Position numbers and translations under genes: made by a program
Notes under the pieces: generated by a model
What the model saw: only the letters and a program-made list of their open reading frames with translations
What the model was told of the DNA's origin: nothing
Databases searched by the model: none
Shown: piece after piece, positions 28,181-36,782 of the stretch
Numbering within the stretch: the first letter of the stretch is position 1
Layout: the number at the start of each line of letters is the position of its first letter
DNA from: an uncultured Allobosea sp.
GTDB taxonomy: Bacteria; Pseudomonadota; Alphaproteobacteria; Rhizobiales; Beijerinckiaceae
Assembly: GCF_945956895.1 (NCBI RefSeq)
Contig: NZ_CAMFJF010000009.1
Span: 1-64,000 of the forward strand
DNA length: 64,000 nt
Direction of reading: 5' to 3'

Positions 28181-28621
28181 TTACTCGGCCTCGTTCTCGG
28201 CCGCCCAGGTCGCCAGGAAATAGACCGCGATCAGCGCGATATAGAGGCCGACGAGCCAGGCCGTCATCGGCACGAAGCGCGGGAAGAAGAAGCCCAGCAA
28301 CATCTGGCTGATCGCGGCGAGCAGCCAGAGCACGCCGCCCCAGGTCGAGGTCAGCCACAGGCCGACGGCGGCGACGAGATCGATCACCGCGAAGTAGACG
28401 ATGATCGCCTGGTAGCTCAGCAGGCGGCTCTCGAAGGGCGGCTGCGGATTGCCGGGCAGGCCGAAGATCACCATCCAGGCCGTCAGCCCCTTGGCGAGCC
28501 AGAAAGCCGACAGCAGGCGCAGGAACCAAACGAGGACGATCCGCCAGCGATTCGTCGGTTTGCCCTCGTCCTCCCCCGTCCGCGCGCCGCGCAGGGCCTC
28601 GCCGTCTCCGCCAAGACCCAA
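28181..28621 (-). CDS. DUF6163-family membrane protein, 146 aa
   Basis: The product has a charged head and four hydrophobic segments: VLVWFLRLLSAFWLAKGL, AIIVYFAVIDLVAAVGLWL, LLAAISQMLLGFF and WLVGLYIALIAVYFLATW. It corresponds to a Rhizobiales-specific membrane family that often accompanies LdtR. The start is a TTG at 28621 with GGAGGG six bases upstream, inside the end of the preceding gene; no better start codon precedes the conserved region. Function is unknown. Confidence 0.7.
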   Translation of the reverse strand: MGLGGDGEALRGARTGEDEGKPTNRWRIVLVWFLRLLSAFWLAKGLTAWMVIFGLPGNPQPPFESRLLSYQAIIVYFAVIDLVAAVGLWLTSTWGGVLWLLAAISQMLLGFFFPRFVPMTAWLVGLYIALIAVYFLATWAAENEAE

Positions 28622-28623
28622 GC

Positions 28624-29679
28624 TCAGCCCTCCAGCTTCAGTTCGTCGGTGCCGAGCGGCGCGAAATAGGCATCGATATCTGCCTGCCGGACGTCATCCA
28701 GCGTCGCGGGCCGCCAGCGCGGCGCCTGATCCTTGTCGATCACCACGGCGCGCACGCCCTCGTAGAAATCATGGCCGCGGGCGATGCGCGAGACGATGCG
28801 GTATTCGGTGCGCATCGCCTCGGCGAAATCGAGCCCGGCGCCGCGCCGCATCTGCTCGAAGGCGATGGCGACGCTGGTCGGTGATTTCGCGGCAATGGTC
28901 TGCAGCAGCTTGCCCGCGAAGGCGCTGCCGCTTTCGGCAGCCTGGCGCAGGCGCGCGATCACTTCCGGCAAGGTCCCGGCGGTGAAGGCCTCGGCCATCA
29001 TTGCCCGCTCGGCGTACAGCGGGCCGGGGCTGCGCTGCACGGTGAAGCCCGCGAGAATGTCGTCGATGGAGCCGGGCTTCGTCAGCGCATCAGTGAGCTC
29101 CGCCATGCGCTCGCTGGGAACGCCATGGGTCGCAAGCCCGCCGGCCAGCGCGTCGGCCGCGCCGACCCGCTCGCCGGTAAGCGCCAGGAAGCCGCCGAAG
29201 CCGCCTTCGAGACGCGGCAAAGCATAGGTCGCACCGACATCCGGGAAGAAGCCGATGCCGACCTCCGGCATGGCGAAGAGATAGCGGTCGCCGGCGATGC
29301 GGTGGCTGCCGTGCAGCGAGATACCGACGCCGCCGCCCATGACGATGCCGTCGATCAGCGCGACATAGGGCTTCGGATAGGTCTTGATGCGGTGGTTGAG
29401 GATGTATTCCTCGCCCCAGAAGGCGAGCATCTCGTCATACCGCCCCGCCTTGCCGCAATCATGCAACCAGCGGATATCGCCGCCGGCCGAAAACGCTTTC
29501 TCGCTCGTGCTCACGACGACGACGCGCGTGACCTGCGGATCGTTCTCCCAGGCATCGAGGGCGCGGGCGAGTTCGCGAACCATGCCGAGGCTGAGCGCAT
29601 TCAGCGCCTTCGGCCGGTTGAGCACGACGACGCCGGCCGCGCCGCGAATCTCGCAGATGATCTCGCGTTCCTCAGTCAT
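28624..29679 (-). CDS. Enoyl-CoA hydratase/isomerase family protein, 3-hydroxyisobutyryl-CoA hydrolase type, 351 aa
   Basis: The crotonase fold starts with VVVLNRPKALNALSLGM and has the oxyanion-hole segment FSAGGDIRWLHDCGK and GIVMGGGVGISLHGSHRIAG. It continues with FAMPEVGIGFFPDVGATYALPRL, in which EVGIGFFPDVG is typical of 3-hydroxyisobutyryl-CoA hydrolases of valine degradation. Length 351 fits that class, not plain enoyl-CoA hydratase (about 260 aa). The stop is two bases from the DUF6163 start, so the two may be cotranscribed. Catalytic assignment is by similarity. Confidence 0.85.
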   Translation of the reverse strand: MTEEREIICEIRGAAGVVVLNRPKALNALSLGMVRELARALDAWENDPQVTRVVVVSTSEKAFSAGGDIRWLHDCGKAGRYDEMLAFWGEEYILNHRIKTYPKPYVALIDGIVMGGGVGISLHGSHRIAGDRYLFAMPEVGIGFFPDVGATYALPRLEGGFGGFLALTGERVGAADALAGGLATHGVPSERMAELTDALTKPGSIDDILAGFTVQRSPGPLYAERAMMAEAFTAGTLPEVIARLRQAAESGSAFAGKLLQTIAAKSPTSVAIAFEQMRRGAGLDFAEAMRTEYRIVSRIARGHDFYEGVRAVVIDKDQAPRWRPATLDDVRQADIDAYFAPLGTDELKLEG

Positions 29680-29841
29680 GGCCCGATCCCGCTTCCATGG
29701 GTAGCGGTTCTGGAAGGCGGGGCATGGCTTGTCAACGCGAGGCACGTGTCGATGCGGATGTCAGCTTGGGGTCGGAACCTACCGCTAGAACGTGCTTCGT
29801 TGACGATTTTTAACAGCACACCCTGTAGAATATTCATTGTG

Positions 29842-29857
29842 CCATATAGAAATATGG
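29842..29857. promoter_or_regulatory. Perfect dyad upstream of the AT-rich small gene
   Basis: CCATAT-N4-ATATGG (29842-29857) lies about 50 bp before the small gene's start. Upstream are TTGACG (29800-29805) and TAGAAT (29826-29831), which resemble -35 and -10 boxes but are 20 bp apart. The dyad would sit just after the -10, where a repressor could act. Confidence 0.4.
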
Positions 29858-29907
29858 TATGGTCTTTTCAGATCAGTATAAATTTGCAATGAACCTGAGG
29901 AATTTTA

Positions 29908-30093
29908 ATGAGCAAAAATGACACCGCGATCCTAAAGGCCATGATATTGTCAATTCCTATAAACCTAGCAATAGCATATCCATTCGTATTTGTTTTGAAT
30001 ACGAGCTCTTCATTTTTGAATTTGTTTGCAATTTTCTTATCTTGGGTGGCGATATATGTCCTTGCTTTCAGGTTTTTCGCTCGAAAAAGCTGA
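29908..30093 (+). CDS. Small membrane protein encoded in an AT-rich island, 61 aa
   Basis: ATG 29908 is preceded by GAGGAATTTTA. The 61-residue product begins MSKNDTAILKAM and has two hydrophobic helices (LSIPINLAIAYPFVFVL and LNLFAIFLSWVAIYVLAFRFF) and a basic end. About 270 bp around it (roughly 29,810-30,080) is strongly AT-rich, with codons such as ATA, AAT and TTT that neighbours avoid. That suggests recent acquisition. The family is unknown. Neighbours are HIBYL-CoA hydrolase (minus) and hemB (plus). Confidence 0.65.
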   Translation: MSKNDTAILKAMILSIPINLAIAYPFVFVLNTSSSFLNLFAIFLSWVAIYVLAFRFFARKS

Positions 30094-30257
30094 GATGGAT
30101 CGTGGGGTTTCCGCGAGTCGGCAGGGGACGCCGCAATGGTCCGCAATGGGTCGATAGCGACCCCACGCAAGGACGCCGGCAAAGTTGCGACCATGCGCCC
30201 TGTATTGGAATCGTTCCGATGTGATAAAGAAACCCTCGGCCGGTTTCGCCCGCATGA

Positions 30258-31349
<1,092 letters not shown>

Positions 31350-31351
31350 CG

Positions 31352-31487
31352 CGTCATCCCGCACGCGCTGCGGCATGCAATGCCGCGGCGCAGATGCGGG
31401 ATCGTGCTCCGGGAAGGGCGCCCTTTTCTGCTGACGGTCCCGTGTCTGCGGCGCACCGCTTCGCGCTGCACCGCGCACGGGATGACA
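31352..31487. repeat. Intergenic palindromic repeat, family A variant
   Basis: It starts CGTCATCCCGCACGCG and ends CGCACGGGATGACATC, its inverse. Two hairpin halves are visible: CCCGCA...TGCGGG and TCCCGTGT...CGCACGGGA. It lies directly after hemB. Confidence 0.65.
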
Positions 31488-31520
31488 TCGCGCCCCCGCA
31501 AGCGCTACCGTCACGCTCGC

Positions 31521-32861
31521 ATGCGCCCGCTCCTCCTGTCGATTCTGGCCGTCGTCACGCTCGCCCTCGCGGGCTGTGGCGCCGATTTCGATACCGATCA
31601 GATGCGGCTCTGCCGGCAGGCTATCCCGCCGCTCAATCCGCCGAATGCCCATATCGAGATCGAACGGACGAGCAAGGGGCCGGTGCCGCGCGCGCTCAGG
31701 CTGCTCTACCGAGTCCAGCTCGGCGACGGCCTCTCGCGCCACCGCAGCATCGACTGCCTGTTCGCCAGCGAAGGAACCGGACCGAGTCGCGGCGCGCTCA
31801 TCGGCATCGCCTCGGACGGGCGGCCGATGGCCGATGCGAGCTTCTACCTGCTGCGACGCTTCTATCTGGAGGACCGGGCTTCACCGCCGCCGGACCCGGC
31901 CGAGCCTTCGGCCGAGGCCTTGCCAGCGATCCCGGCAGGCCTTGCCTATGGCCTGCAACAGGGCCTGAGCGCCCTGCCCTCGGCTGCGATCTACAGCATG
32001 CTCGCGGCGGCCTACGCCCTGGTCTACGGCCTGACCGGCCGGATCATCCTGAGCTTCGGCGAGTTCGCGGCGCTGGGGGCGCTCGCCTCCGTCGTCGGGG
32101 TCGCGCTGCTGCTCTCGCTTGCGGTCTCCACGCCGCTATCGGGATTGGCCGTCGCCTTCACCATCGCGATCGCCGTCTGCGCCCTGCATGGCTTCGCGAT
32201 GGGCCGCTTCGTGCTGCGGCATCTCGAACGCGGCACCGGCCAGCAGATGCTGATCGCCACGATCGGACTCGCCATCGCGATGTCGGAATATCTCAGGCTC
32301 GCGCAGGGGCCGGAATTGCGCTGGCTGCCCCCAGTGTTCAATACGCCGATCGCGCTGGCCCATGCCGGGAATTTCGTGGTCACGCTGAACCCGCTCGCGC
32401 TGGCGCTGGCGGCAATCGGGCTCGGCGCTACGCTCGGCGTGGTCCTGCTGATCCGCCGCACGGCGTATGGCCGCGCCTGGCGGGCCGTATCGGACGACGC
32501 CAAGACCGCCGCGCTGTTCGGCGTCGATGCCCGCGCGGTCCATGATGTCGCCGTCATCATCGCCTGCGCCTGCTGCGGCATCGCCGGCGTCATCGTCACC
32601 GCGATCTACGGCGGCATGGGCTTCGCGGGTGGTTTCTCGCTCGGCCTGAAGGCGCTCGTCGCGGCAATCCTCGGCGGCATCGGCTCTGTCAGCGGGGCCG
32701 CGCTCGGCGGCCTCTGTATCGCCGCCTTCGAGGCGATCTGGTCGGCGACGCTGCCGATCGAACAGCGCGATCTCGCTGTCTATTCCCTGCTCGCGATCGT
32801 GCTGATCTGGCGCCCCGGCGGCTTTTTCGGCGATGGCGAATTGACGCCGCGACGGGTGTAG
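31521..32861 (+). CDS. LivH-type branched-chain amino acid ABC permease with N-terminal lipoprotein-like domain, 446 aa
   Basis: Residues 1-18 are a signal peptide with lipobox ALAGC (MRPLLLSILAVVTLALAGC). About 110 residues of soluble domain follow, with DQMRLCRQAIPPLNPPNAHIEIER and then a proline-rich hinge (SPPPDPAEPSAEALPAIPAG). From about residue 150 the sequence is a membrane permease of the LivH type: AAAYALVYGLTGRIILSFGEF, GLAIAMSEYLRLAQG, and AGGFSLGLKALVAAILGGIGSVSGAALGG (the EAA-like loop). No LivF/G ATPase, LivM or LivK is near. ATG 31521 follows repeat A. The function of the fused domain is unknown. Confidence 0.75.
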   Translation: MRPLLLSILAVVTLALAGCGADFDTDQMRLCRQAIPPLNPPNAHIEIERTSKGPVPRALRLLYRVQLGDGLSRHRSIDCLFASEGTGPSRGALIGIASDGRPMADASFYLLRRFYLEDRASPPPDPAEPSAEALPAIPAGLAYGLQQGLSALPSAAIYSMLAAAYALVYGLTGRIILSFGEFAALGALASVVGVALLLSLAVSTPLSGLAVAFTIAIAVCALHGFAMGRFVLRHLERGTGQQMLIATIGLAIAMSEYLRLAQGPELRWLPPVFNTPIALAHAGNFVVTLNPLALALAAIGLGATLGVVLLIRRTAYGRAWRAVSDDAKTAALFGVDARAVHDVAVIIACACCGIAGVIVTAIYGGMGFAGGFSLGLKALVAAILGGIGSVSGAALGGLCIAAFEAIWSATLPIEQRDLAVYSLLAIVLIWRPGGFFGDGELTPRRV

Positions 32862-32901
32862 GGCCCTCTCCTTCGCCTGCCGACGAAATCGAGACCCGAG
32901 C

Positions 32902-34146
32902 ATGAGCGAAAGCTTCGCGATCACCCCCGAGGATATCGACGCCGCTGCCGTGCGCATCGCCGGGCATGTGCTGCGCACGCCCCTGGTGCCAGCGCCGCGT
33001 CTCTCCGAACTCACCGGCGCAACCGTGCTGGTGAAGCACGAGAACATGCAGGCGACCGCCTCCTTCAAGGAGCGCGGCGCGGTCAACAAGCTGCTTTCGC
33101 TGAGCGAGGCCGAGCGGGGGCGCGGCGTCATCGCGATGTCGGCCGGCAACCATGCCCAGGCCGTCGCCTATCACGCCAGGCGCTTGGGCACGCCTGCGAC
33201 GATCGTGATGCCGGAGACGACGCCTCTGGTGAAGGTCGAGAACACGCGCGCCCATGGCGCGCGCGTGGTGCTGCATGGCGAGACGCTGTCCGAGGCCAGC
33301 CAGAAGGCGCATGAACTCGCCGGAGCCGAGAAGCTCACCTTCGTTCACCCTTATGACGATGCTGCCGTGATGGCCGGGCAAGGGACGCTCGCGCGCGAGA
33401 TGCTGGCCGATGCGCCCGATCTCGATACGCTGATCATCCCCCTCGGCGGCGGCGGTCTGATGGCCGGCAACGCGGTCGCGGCCAAGGCGATCAAGCCCGG
33501 CATCGAGCTGATCGGCGTCGAAGCCGCGCTCTATCCCTCGTTCTTCAATACTATCCATAAGCAGGACAAGCCGATCGGCGGACCGACGCTGGCCGAGGGC
33601 ATCGCGGTCAAGACCGTCGGCCAACTTACCCTGCCGATCATCGCAGGCCTCGTCGGCGATATCGTGCTCGTCGGCGAGGACCTGATCGAGCGCGCCGTCA
33701 ACACTTATGCCAGCCTTCAGCACAGCCTCGCGGAAGGGGCCGGCGCGGCCGGCCTCGCCGCCATGCTGAAGGAACCGGAGCGCTATGCCGGCCGCAAGGT
33801 CGGGCTCGTGCTCACCGGCGGCAATATCGACACGCGCCTGCTCGCCGCGATCATGGTGCGCGAGTTGGAGCGCGACGACCGCATCGTCGCCTTCCGCCTG
33901 ACCACCAGCGACCGTCCCGGCCTGCTCGGCCGGATCGCCAGCCTGCTCGGCGAGGAAGGCGCCAATATTCTCGAGGTCAGCCATGGCCGGCTCTTCCTCG
34001 ACGTGCCCGCCAAGGGCGTCACGCTCGACGTCACGGTCGAAACGCGTGGGCCAACACATTCGCGCGCGATCGAGGATGCGCTCGCCAAGAACGGCTTCGC
34101 GCCGCGGCGGATTCTGCCGCGCGGTCTTGCGGAACCGGCCCGCTAA
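32902..34146 (+). CDS. ilvA: Threonine ammonia-lyase with ACT domain, 414 aa
   Basis: The PLP domain has VLVKHENMQATASFKERGAVNK (Lys of SFKERGA binds PLP), MSAGNHAQAVAYHA and LIIPLGGGGLMAGNA, the phosphate loop. The C-terminal ACT domain is FRLTTSDRPGLLGRIASLLGEEGANIL, which can bind regulatory amino acids. Length 414 and a single ACT domain match the shorter biosynthetic/catabolic forms of IlvA. It makes 2-oxobutanoate for isoleucine. The LivH-type permease gene ends 40 bp upstream. Confidence 0.92.
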   Translation: MSESFAITPEDIDAAAVRIAGHVLRTPLVPAPRLSELTGATVLVKHENMQATASFKERGAVNKLLSLSEAERGRGVIAMSAGNHAQAVAYHARRLGTPATIVMPETTPLVKVENTRAHGARVVLHGETLSEASQKAHELAGAEKLTFVHPYDDAAVMAGQGTLAREMLADAPDLDTLIIPLGGGGLMAGNAVAAKAIKPGIELIGVEAALYPSFFNTIHKQDKPIGGPTLAEGIAVKTVGQLTLPIIAGLVGDIVLVGEDLIERAVNTYASLQHSLAEGAGAAGLAAMLKEPERYAGRKVGLVLTGGNIDTRLLAAIMVRELERDDRIVAFRLTTSDRPGLLGRIASLLGEEGANILEVSHGRLFLDVPAKGVTLDVTVETRGPTHSRAIEDALAKNGFAPRRILPRGLAEPAR

Positions 34147-34202
34147 ACAAACATTATCTCCCGGCGCCAGTTTCCGTGCGCCGTTGGAGGATAGAAGTCC
34201 CG

Positions 34203-34676
34203 ATGAGCGATACCCGTTATGGCCAGCCGCCGATCACGGCGCTGGAGCCGCGTCCCTACCAGAACGTCAGCGGCGTTCTCGGCTCGCGACTGTTCGCCTG
34301 GCTCGTCGACATCGTCGTGCTGTTCTTCCTCGGCTGGCTGGTCCTTGTCCTGCTCGCCGTGCTCGGCGTCGTCACCTTCGGCGCGACCTGGCTGCTGATT
34401 CCGATCGCCACCGTCGCTACCGCGCTCGGCTATGCCGCGTTGACGATCGGCGGGCGAAAGCAGTCGACCTGGGGCATGCGCATCGCGGGCCTCCGGGTCG
34501 AGACCGCCAGCGGCGGGCGCCCGGACGGGCTGACCGCGGCCGTGCACGCGCTCCTGTTCTACGTCGCCGCTGGCACCTTCCTGCTCTGGCTCGTCGACGT
34601 CGCCTGCGGCTTCGCCCGCGAGGACCGGCGCATGGGCCACGACCTGTTGACGGGGCTCGTGATCGTTCGCGCCTGA
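34203..34676 (+). CDS. RDD-family membrane protein, 157 aa
   Basis: RDD proteins have a conserved Arg near helix 1 and an Asp in a following helix. Here the Arg is in GVLGSRLFAWLVDIVVLFF, where the D of LVD is the first Asp. Another conserved motif is QSTWGMRIAGLRVE (the QT/SxGxRxxGLRV pattern), followed by a helix FYVAAGTFLLWLVDVACG. Length is typical. The start ATG 34203 is preceded by GGAGGATAGAAGTCCCG. Function is unclear; some members act as Na+/H+ antiporters. Confidence 0.85.
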   Translation: MSDTRYGQPPITALEPRPYQNVSGVLGSRLFAWLVDIVVLFFLGWLVLVLLAVLGVVTFGATWLLIPIATVATALGYAALTIGGRKQSTWGMRIAGLRVETASGGRPDGLTAAVHALLFYVAAGTFLLWLVDVACGFAREDRRMGHDLLTGLVIVRA

Positions 34677-34791
34677 CCGGTTGAGCCAGGTCAAAAGACC
34701 GCGAATCTACCTCTGATCGGTCGCGCCGCGCTTGTTGCCGGTGCGGCCGGTGGTACATTGAGAGTCGGAAGCTTCCGGGGAGCCAGCCGAC

Positions 34792-35556
34792 GTGACGCGC
34801 CCGTTGCGGGATGCCCCGCAATTTTATCTGACCTCACCGACCGCGTGCCCCTATCTGCCGGGGCGCGAGGAGCGGAAGGTATTCACGCATCTCGTCGGCT
34901 CGCGGGCGCGCGAACTCAATGACGTGCTCTCGCAGGGGGGCTTCCGGCGCTCGCAGAGCATTGCCTACCGCCCGGCCTGCGAGGTTTGTCGCGCCTGCGT
35001 CTCCGTCAGGGTCTGCGTCGACGATTTCCGGATGTCGCGCGGCTTCCGCCGCGTGCTCGCCCGCAACAGCGACCTGATCGGCGAGGCCCTGCCGCCACGG
35101 CCGCGCACCGAGCATTATTCCCTGTTCCGCTCCTATCTCGACGAACGCCATCCGGACGGCGGCATGGCGACGATGTCGGCGCTCGATTTCGCGATGATGG
35201 TCGAGGACACCCATGTCGAGACCAGCCTGATCGAATATCGCCGCCGCGGCCCCGATACCGGCTTCACCGGGCGGGGCGAAGGCGATCTGTTCGCGATGGC
35301 CCTGACCGATACGCTGAGCGACGGGCTCTCCATGGTCTATTCGGTCTACGACCCCGGACTGGAGCTGCGCTCGCTCGGCACCTTCATGGTGCTCGACCAC
35401 ATCGCCCGGGCGCGGCGCCTGGGACTGCCCTACGTCTATCTCGGCTATTGGGTCGAGGGCTCGCCGAAGATGGCCTACAAGTCGCGCTTCCTGCCGCAGG
35501 AGCGCCTGATGCCGCAGGGTTGGGAGCGGGTGGACCGCAACGATTCAACCGATTGA
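34792..35556 (+). CDS. bpt: Aspartate/glutamate leucyltransferase (Bpt/ATE family), 254 aa
   Basis: This enzyme transfers Leu from leucyl-tRNA to N-terminal Asp or Glu, marking proteins for ClpAP. The ATE signature [12 protein letters not shown] is at about residues 63-74. The conserved middle is [15 protein letters not shown] and the end [24 protein letters not shown]. Start is a GTG at 34792 with GGGGAGCC upstream. Length 254 is typical for the bacterial enzyme. The gene is isolated. Confidence 0.93.
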   Translation: MTRPLRDAPQFYLTSPTACPYLPGREERKVFTHLVGSRARELNDVLSQGGFRRSQSIAYRPACEVCRACVSVRVCVDDFRMSRGFRRVLARNSDLIGEALPPRPRTEHYSLFRSYLDERHPDGGMATMSALDFAMMVEDTHVETSLIEYRRRGPDTGFTGRGEGDLFAMALTDTLSDGLSMVYSVYDPGLELRSLGTFMVLDHIARARRLGLPYVYLGYWVEGSPKMAYKSRFLPQERLMPQGWERVDRNDSTD

Positions 35557-35666
35557 AACGCATCAGCGACACGCGGAAAACGCGCTTGCCGCGCCCCTCT
35601 CCTCCCGACACTCTGGCACAAGGGCCCGCGGCAGATGCGCATGACAGTGGCCGAGCCGGAGGAATG

Positions 35667-36314
35667 ATGAGCCAGGAACTGACCGACAGGCTGGAGCGCT
35701 GCTATACCGGCATCATCCACGACACGATGCGAGCGATGGGCCTGAAGGATTTCGTCCTGCCGCCGGAACTGCGCCCGCTCCTGCCCGGCCAGAAGCTCGC
35801 CGGCCCGGCCTTCACCGTCGAGGGCAAGACCGGCGAGTTCGACGCGCATGAGACGCTGCTGGGCTGGACCGGACTGCTCTCGGCCGCCAAGCCCGGCCAT
35901 GTCTGGGTCTGCCAGCCCAACACCAACGAGATCGCGCTGATGGGTGAGCTTTCGGCTGAAACGCTCAAGAACAAGGGCGTGCGCGGCTGCGTCATCGACG
36001 GGCTCTCGCGCGACACCGAATTCATGGTCGAGATGGGCTTCCAGGCCTATTTCAAGGCCTATACGCCGCGCGACATCGTCGGCGCCTGGCTGCCCAAGGC
36101 GGTCGACGAGCCGATCAAGATCGGCGAGGTCTGGATCCGCCCCGGCGACTACATCCTCGCCGACCGCGACGGCGTCGTCCGCATCCCCGTAGAGATCATC
36201 GAGGACGTGTTGGACAAGTCGGAGACCGCGATCTCGGCCGAGAACAAGGTCCGCACCGCGATCCTCGCCGGCACCGACCCGCAGCAGGCCTATCTGCAAT
36301 ACGGCAAGTTCTGA
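35667..36314 (+). CDS. RraA-family protein (HMG aldolase/oxaloacetate decarboxylase-like), 215 aa
   Basis: The RraA fold shows GIIHDTMRAMGL, then LLPGQKLAGPAFTVEG and KGVRGCVIDGLSRDTEF, in which VIDGxxRD is the metal/substrate signature. The tail GDYILADRDGVVRIP is conserved. This domain is found in RNase E inhibitor RraA and in 4-hydroxy-4-methyl-2-oxoglutarate aldolases. The genomic partner UxaA genes follow after a 150-bp gap containing repeat C, so a sugar-acid/keto-acid catabolic role is more likely than RNase control. ATG 35667 has GGAGGAAT upstream; ATG 35664 is equally in frame. Confidence 0.85.
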   Translation: MSQELTDRLERCYTGIIHDTMRAMGLKDFVLPPELRPLLPGQKLAGPAFTVEGKTGEFDAHETLLGWTGLLSAAKPGHVWVCQPNTNEIALMGELSAETLKNKGVRGCVIDGLSRDTEFMVEMGFQAYFKAYTPRDIVGAWLPKAVDEPIKIGEVWIRPGDYILADRDGVVRIPVEIIEDVLDKSETAISAENKVRTAILAGTDPQQAYLQYGKF

Positions 36315-36323
36315 AAGAGTTGC

Positions 36324-36444
36324 AGCCCTCATCCTGAGGAGCCGCGCAGCGGCGTCTCGAAGGATGATCCAGATGGTTTCGGAGCCTCCTGAAGCATCCT
36401 TCGAGACGCCATTCCCAAGGGAATGGCTCCTCAGGATGAGGGCT
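36324..36444. repeat. Intergenic palindromic repeat, family C (CCCTCATCCTGAGGAGC ends)
   Basis: It starts AGCCCTCATCCTGAGGAGCC and ends GGCTCCTCAGGATGAGGGCT, the near-perfect inverse. The next layer, GCGTCTCGAAGGATG, pairs with CATCCTTCGAGACGCC. Its sister copy is 41028-41146. Confidence 0.85.
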
Positions 36445-36467
36445 CCGCTTCAAGAGGGGCCGATGCC

Positions 36468-36782
36468 ATGACCCACGATCCGCGCCTCATCCTGCTCGAT
36501 CCGCGCGACAATGTCTTCGTCGCGCGAGTGCGATTGAAAGCCGGCGAGACAGTGGATACCGGTGCCGGCCCGGCCGCGCTTGACCGGGATATAGCACTCG
36601 CTCACAAGGTCGCCCGCCGCGCCATCGCGGCCGGCGAGAAGATCCTCAAATACGGCGCGCCGATCGGCGTCGCGACCGAGGCGATCGCGCCCGCCGCGCA
36701 TGTCCATGTCCACAACATGCGCAGCGACTACACGCCGACCCATCATCTCGAAGACGAACGCAAGGCGGGAGCCTCGGCATGA
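36468..36782 (+). CDS. UxaA-family (de)hydratase small subunit, SAF domain, 104 aa
   Basis: The protein is the SAF-like N-terminal module of altronate/galactarate dehydratase-type enzymes on its own. It has LILLDPRDNVFVARVRLKAG, DIALAHKVARRAIAAGEKILKYGAP and VHVHNMRSDY, all conserved in that family (VHVHN is the hallmark). Split small/large architecture is found in altronate dehydratases and in sulfolactate sulfo-lyase (SuyAB). The stop overlaps the large subunit start (ATGA), so the two are coupled. Substrate is not determined. Confidence 0.85.
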   Translation: MTHDPRLILLDPRDNVFVARVRLKAGETVDTGAGPAALDRDIALAHKVARRAIAAGEKILKYGAPIGVATEAIAPAAHVHVHNMRSDYTPTHHLEDERKAGASA

